Source: Puccinellia tenuiflora
Lineage: Eukaryota; Streptophyta; Magnoliopsida; Poales; Poaceae
DNA: 64,000 nucleotides
Reading direction: 5' to 3'
NCBI GenBank assembly: GCA_012064385.1
Contig: QRDG01000871.1
Span: 310,001-374,000 of the forward strand
The notes beneath the pieces were generated by a model that worked only from the letters and a program-made list of their open reading frames with translations, was not told the origin of the DNA and searched no databases. Of this stretch, positions 63,855 through 64,000 are shown piece by piece (the stretch's first letter is position 1; every line of letters begins with the position of its first letter). The translations under genes and the position numbers were made by a program.

Positions 63855-64000
63855 TCATGTATCTTCGTGTTCCCATCATTTCTTGATCAACTATGGTCTT
63901 GTTGGTCGTATCCGGCCTAGTTATGGCCTCATCAGTACCCGAGCCGGCCGGCCTCAGCCCGGCCTCAGCCCGTCCAGGCCGGCTAGGCATGTCATGCGAA
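63835..64000 (-). mobile_element. Inverted G-type LTR fragment
   Basis: 63835-63935 is the exact reverse complement of 60769-60869 in the G1 LTR (101 bases); beyond it the GGCCGG-rich sequence is similar but not collinear. The LTR continues past the window. Confidence 0.88.

Noticed and set aside
1..64000. tRNA, rRNA, snoRNA or telomere repeats
   Set aside because: No cloverleaf with conserved A and B boxes, no rRNA sequence and no TTTAGGG arrays noticed; the TGGTATCAGA sites are primer sites, not tRNA genes.

Overview
The window is eukaryotic, almost certainly from a large grass genome of the Pooideae (Triticeae-like). It carries a solo LTR with the conserved blocks of BARE-1/WIS/Angela copia elements, several Ty3/gypsy families with grass-type LTRs, a Tat-like gypsy element with an antisense ORF, and a PIF/Harbinger-type ORF1-like gene remnant. 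I found no intact host gene, no tRNA or rRNA gene and no CRISPR array. Nearly every base belongs to a stack of LTR retrotransposons inserted into one another. I use local family labels (A to H) because no database could be searched. Element borders come from TG...CA ends, 5-bp target-site duplications (TSDs) and primer sites read directly from the sequence.

Left stack (1-20399). A family-A element, A3 (plus strand), is the oldest layer. It is cut at 1-42 by the end of a G-type LTR. A2 (723-14585, minus, TSD TAGTT) split its ORF. A1 (783-8697, plus, TSD ACGAA) lies inside the 3' LTR of A2. A BARE/Angela-like solo LTR (6755-8341, TSD CTTCC) lies inside the 3' LTR of A1. The 3' LTR of A3 is broken by B1 (16558-20399, minus), which has RT, RNase H and integrase. 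Family A has no pol. Instead it has one very long ORF of unknown function (about 1,110-1,140 codons), open in both A1 and A2 and broken in A3. A and B share LTR ends, R/U5 sequence and a GGCCGG-rich U3 minisatellite, so B is the likely autonomous partner of A.

Middle (20400-34581). C1 (LTR at 20400) interrupts B1 and is itself interrupted by D1 (23070-30849, TSD AGTTG), a complete gypsy element with near-identical LTRs but several nonsense and frameshift lesions. At 31277 there is one undetermined base, and C1 runs straight into the inside of D2 (to 34581). D2 is a D-related element with no pol. It carries a degenerate retropepsin-like segment and a 619-codon ORF of unknown function.

Right stack (34582-64000). 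A Harbinger ORF1-like gene remnant (34582-35739, resuming at 45311-45390) was hit by F1 (35740-45310, TSD CAGCG/CGGCG) and by the Tat-like element H1 (LTR from 45391). F1 contains an extra, different LTR (42700-43603), which looks like the scar of a nested element F2 that recombined with its host. H1's 5' LTR is split by E1 (45817-53384, TSD TAACC), the most intact element here: gag-protease and pol are open except for one stop between them. H1 also carries a decayed antisense gene for a coiled-coil protein (55875-59994), split by a solo LTR of family B (58472-59505, TSD GAGGT) and cut off by a copia fragment. G1 (from 60265) begins the last unit and is truncated against an inverted G-type LTR fragment at the right edge.

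The leads most worth following are the two unrelated-looking large ORFs carried by pol-less elements (A and D2), the LTR-encoded C-terminal tail shared by B, C-terminal pol of D, E, F and by G, the stop codons clustered at the protease/RT linker of D1, E1 and F1, and the tandem GGCCGG arrays sitting just upstream of the TATA box.
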